From JASJBU01 sp963797085 (GTDB taxonomy: Bacteria > Pseudomonadota > Gammaproteobacteria > Chromatiales > Chromatiaceae): a stretch of DNA of 64,000 bases. Of the stretch, positions 61,487 to 64,000 are shown piece by piece. Location: NCBI GenBank assembly GCA_963797085.1, contig CAWCOA010000009.1, forward strand, positions 1-64,000, written 5' to 3'. Position 1 is the first letter of the stretch, and every line of letters starts with the position of its first letter. Below the pieces are notes generated by a model. It did no database searches. It was not told where the DNA came from and saw only the letters and a list, made by a program, of their open reading frames with translations. A program made the translations under genes and the position numbers.

Positions 61487-61951
61487 TCAGCCTTTTGTTT
61501 TCTTACCTGCGTCCAGGTCAACGCCCATCGACTTTAAAAAGCTATTCTGCATGTCTGACCAGAGATCCATATTACGCTGCGCCATCTCTGTCATCGTCTC
61601 CATGGGGTTGGCGCCCATAGTCTCCCGTATCTCATTCTGTTGCTCTTCGAACAGACTCAGGCTCTCTTCCAGGTAACGGGTGAACAACCCTTGCACACTG
61701 CCCCCATAGAAACGAATGATCTGGGCCAACATTGTGGCGGTGAACAACGGCTCCCCACCGGACTCCTCCTCGAGCATGATCTGCATCAGTGTGGCCCGGG
61801 TCAGATCTTCATTGCTGCTGCTGTCCACGATTCTGAACTCGACACCCTGCATCACCAGACCACGAATATCTGAAAAGGTAATGTAGCGGCTCAATTCAGT
61901 ATCGTAGAGCCGGCGGTTGGGATATTTCTTAATCAGTCTCGGTGTTGGCAT
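61487..61951 (-). CDS. phaR: PHA synthesis repressor PhaR
   Basis: This 154-residue protein starts with the conserved DNA-binding segment IKKYPNRRLYDTELSRYITF and has the PHB accumulation regulatory domain (RATLMQIMLEEESGGEPLF). PhaR represses phasin transcription and is titrated by PHA granules; the phasin gene lies just downstream. No strong ribosome site is visible. Confidence 0.92.
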   Translation of the reverse strand: MPTPRLIKKYPNRRLYDTELSRYITFSDIRGLVMQGVEFRIVDSSSNEDLTRATLMQIMLEEESGGEPLFTATMLAQIIRFYGGSVQGLFTRYLEESLSLFEEQQNEIRETMGANPMETMTEMAQRNMDLWSDMQNSFLKSMGVDLDAGKKTKG

Positions 61952-62059
61952 AGTTTGCTGTTCGCATGCATTTGGTGGCTACCCTCATCAGTGTAACTCA
62001 TGTAGCCGATAATGGGCCTGAATGGGGCAGCAGAGCCGCTGCCCCTGGTCGCACAGTGC

Positions 62060-62809
62060 TCAGTACATATGCTGGCCACCGTTGATGGACAAATTGGACC
62101 CGGTGACATAACCTGCTTCGTCCCCTACCAGATAGGCAACGGCACCGGCGACTTCATCTGGACTACCGAGCCGGCCGACCGGGATCTGAGCGACGATCAG
62201 GTCACGGATACCCTCCTTCATTGCCATCACCATATCGGTGCCGATATATCCGGGTGACACTGTGTTGACGGTAATCCCCTTTCTTGCCACTTCCTGTGCC
62301 AGCGCCTTGGTGAAACCATGCACACCGGCTTTGGCTGCTGAGTAGTTGGTCTGTCCAATCTGGCCTTTCTGGCCATTGATGGAGGAGATATTGACGATTC
62401 GGCCGAAGCCCTTTTCGATCATTCCGGGTAGAACCGGCTGGGTGACATTGAACAGGCTGTTCAGATCCACCCGGATCACCTCTTGCCATTGTTCGAATGT
62501 CATCTTACGCAGCGTGGAATCACGGGTGACCCCCGCATTGTTGACCAGGATATCGATCGCGCCATGCTCCTCCTGAATGGTTGCAAGATTCTCGACACAC
62601 TGCTGGTTTTCACCAACATCGAAAACATACAGCTCTACCTTGTGACCTTCTTCCATGAGAGCCTGCTGCCACAACCTGCCCTTCTCTTCATTCCGGCAAT
62701 TGGTCACCACTTTGTAGCCATCTTGCAGCAGGCGCCTGCAAATAGCTGAGCCTATTCCACGTGGTCCTCCAGTGACCATAGCCAATCTGCCATTCTTATT
62801 GTCTGACAT
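62060..62809 (-). CDS. phaB: Acetoacetyl-CoA reductase PhaB (copy 2)
   Basis: This 249-residue protein is counted from the ATG at 62809, with AGGAGG 7 bases upstream. It has the NADPH motif TGGPRGIG, NNAG and catalytic Ser142, Tyr156 and Lys160. It is a clear paralogue of the copy at 60.2-60.9 kb, with the same length and alignment but many changes. It lies directly after phaA, the standard position for PHA synthesis. Confidence 0.92.
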   Translation of the reverse strand: MSDNKNGRLAMVTGGPRGIGSAICRRLLQDGYKVVTNCRNEEKGRLWQQALMEEGHKVELYVFDVGENQQCVENLATIQEEHGAIDILVNNAGVTRDSTLRKMTFEQWQEVIRVDLNSLFNVTQPVLPGMIEKGFGRIVNISSINGQKGQIGQTNYSAAKAGVHGFTKALAQEVARKGITVNTVSPGYIGTDMVMAMKEGIRDLIVAQIPVGRLGSPDEVAGAVAYLVGDEAGYVTGSNLSINGGQHMY

Positions 62810-62904
62810 GGATTTTCCTCCTTTGGATTTGTCGTATTTTTCTGTTGTGTATGAGTAAGGCTGTGCAGAATTGATCCTCATGTAGATCCTGCACAGCCTG
62901 GTTA

Positions 62905-64000
62905 TCAAGGCCTCTCAACCGCCAGCGCGACACCTTGGCCGCCACCGATACACAGGGTGGCCAAGCCTTTCTTTGCGTCACGCCGTTTCATCTCGTGCAG
63001 CAAGGAAACGAGAATACGCGCACCGGATGCACCGATGGGATGGCCGATGGCGATAGCACCGCCATTGACGTTTATCTTCTCCGCATCCCAACCCATGTCG
63101 TGGTTCACCGACATCGCCTGGGCCGCGAAGGCCTCATTGGCTTCGACCAGATCGAGATCCTCGACACTCCAACCCGCCTTTTCCAGGCATTTTGTGGATG
63201 CCGGTATCGGTCCGGTACCCATGATTGCCGGATCCACGCCGGCACTGGCAAAGGCCTTGATGCGGGCCAGGGGCTCCAGGCCCAGTTCTTTTGCCTTGCT
63301 TTGAGTGGTCACGATTACTGCCGCTGCACCGTCATTGATGCCTGAGGCATTGCCGGCGGTCACTGTTCCCTCCCGATCGAAGGCGGGACGCAGTTTGCCC
63401 AACTTCTCCGCAGTGGTGCCATGGCGGGGAAACTCATCCTGATCGAAGATAACCGGATCGCCTCTGCGCTGAGGGATCTCGACCGGGATGATCTCCTCGA
63501 CAAAACGATTGGCTTTTTGCGCAGCTTCCGCCTTCTGCTGCGATGCCGCTGCAAAGGCATCCTGCGACTCACGGCTGAACTTAAAATCGCGGGCGATATT
63601 TTCCGCTGTCACACCCATGTGGTAATTGTTGAATGCATCCCATAGGCCATCGACAATCATAGAGTCGATCATCTTCCAATCGCCCATCTTGTTCCCGTCA
63701 CGGGACTTTGGCAACAGGTGGGGGGATATACTCATATTTTCCTGCCCACCGGCGATAACCACTTCGGCATCGCCACAGGCGATCGCCTGCATTGCAAGAT
63801 GCACGGCTTTCAAGCCGCTACCGCACACCTTGTTGATGGTCATGGCGGGAACGCTGTAGGGTATCCCGGCACTAACCGATGCCTGGCGAGCCGGATTCTG
63901 ACCGGTGCCGGCGGTCAACACCTGACCGAGGATCACCTCATCAATCTGTTCCGGCGCAATACCACTGCGCTGCAACAAACCAGACAGGACATGCGATCCG
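62905..64000 (-). CDS. phaA: Acetyl-CoA acetyltransferase PhaA (5' end beyond window)
   Basis: The frame is open to the window edge; about 30 N-terminal residues are missing. The thiolase nucleophile Cys is in KVCGSGLKA, the catalytic His in IGHPIGASGAR, and the second Cys in TLCIGGGQG. It condenses two acetyl-CoA into acetoacetyl-CoA, which PhaB then reduces. The open frame continues upstream of the apparent TTG start at 63978 (GSHVLSGLLQ), so that is not the start. Confidence 0.95.
   Translation of the reverse strand, partial: GSHVLSGLLQRSGIAPEQIDEVILGQVLTAGTGQNPARQASVSAGIPYSVPAMTINKVCGSGLKAVHLAMQAIACGDAEVVIAGGQENMSISPHLLPKSRDGNKMGDWKMIDSMIVDGLWDAFNNYHMGVTAENIARDFKFSRESQDAFAAASQQKAEAAQKANRFVEEIIPVEIPQRRGDPVIFDQDEFPRHGTTAEKLGKLRPAFDREGTVTAGNASGINDGAAAVIVTTQSKAKELGLEPLARIKAFASAGVDPAIMGTGPIPASTKCLEKAGWSVEDLDLVEANEAFAAQAMSVNHDMGWDAEKINVNGGAIAIGHPIGASGARILVSLLHEMKRRDAKKGLATLCIGGGQGVALAVERP

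Overview
The window reads as chromosomal DNA of a Gram-negative, probably gammaproteobacterial organism. The evidence is a complete type II secretion (T2SS) operon, outer-membrane beta-barrel and SPOR-domain proteins, a TRAP transporter and a polyhydroxyalkanoate (PHA) gene set of the Chromatiales type. The many c-type cytochromes suggest a respiratory or chemolithotrophic lifestyle, for example a marine sulfur oxidiser. That last step is inference; no taxonomic marker gene is present.

Layout. 0-1.7 kb: tRNA-Cys and tRNA-Gly. A 44-bp copy of the tRNA-Cys 3' end lies 1.35 kb away and brackets a mini-island with a DUF433/DUF5615 toxin-antitoxin-like pair. 1.7-2.2 kb: an exported Hsp20-like protein. 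2.5-13.1 kb (minus strand): gspD-E-F-G-H-I-J-K-L-M and a terminal gspC-like gene. 13.8-14.6 kb: a decayed IS1595-type transposase. 14.7-18.8 kb: a histidine kinase with a degenerate ATPase domain, a cytochrome c fused to a periplasmic-binding-protein-like domain, and a SCO copper chaperone. 19-25 kb: large secreted proteins, one with calcium-binding TSP3 repeats and a GlyGly-CTERM-like tail, the other an S8 protease. 25.9-31.3 kb: three consecutive multicopper-oxidase-type genes whose copper motifs are divided between polypeptides. 31.5-37.3 kb: one giant (about 1,940 codon) exported beta-helix protein. The 19-37 kb block carries many apparent frameshifts, and from about 22.5 kb it is visibly GC-richer than its flanks.

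37.8-39.4 kb: a NarL-type response regulator and a soluble NarX-type kinase, convergent. 39.9-50.7 kb: the most striking region. It holds an outer-membrane barrel with SPOR and TPR segments, a cytochrome with 54 CXXCH motifs (24 tandem di-heme repeats), a 21-CXXCH cytochrome, a membrane cytochrome b with two pairs of histidines 14 residues apart, and, divergently, a membrane-anchored Fe-S flavoprotein. Together they look like a complete electron path from cytoplasmic nucleotide through the inner membrane and periplasm to the outer membrane.

50.7-56.2 kb: a frameshifted Sel1/ankyrin protein, a DUF3096 membrane protein, a receiver-domain relic and an unrecognised lipoprotein. 56.4-60.2 kb: a TatT-DctP-DctQ-DctM TRAP transporter. 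60.1-64 kb (minus strand): PHA genes phaB, phasin, phaR, a second phaB and a phaA that runs off the window.

The likely links are these. The T2SS may export the protease, the TSP3 protein and other secreted proteins. SCO, the c-type cytochrome and the multicopper proteins may form a secreted metal-oxidising system (manganese, iron or copper) controlled by the nearby two-component proteins. The multiheme cluster may be a separate or cooperating extracellular electron conduit.
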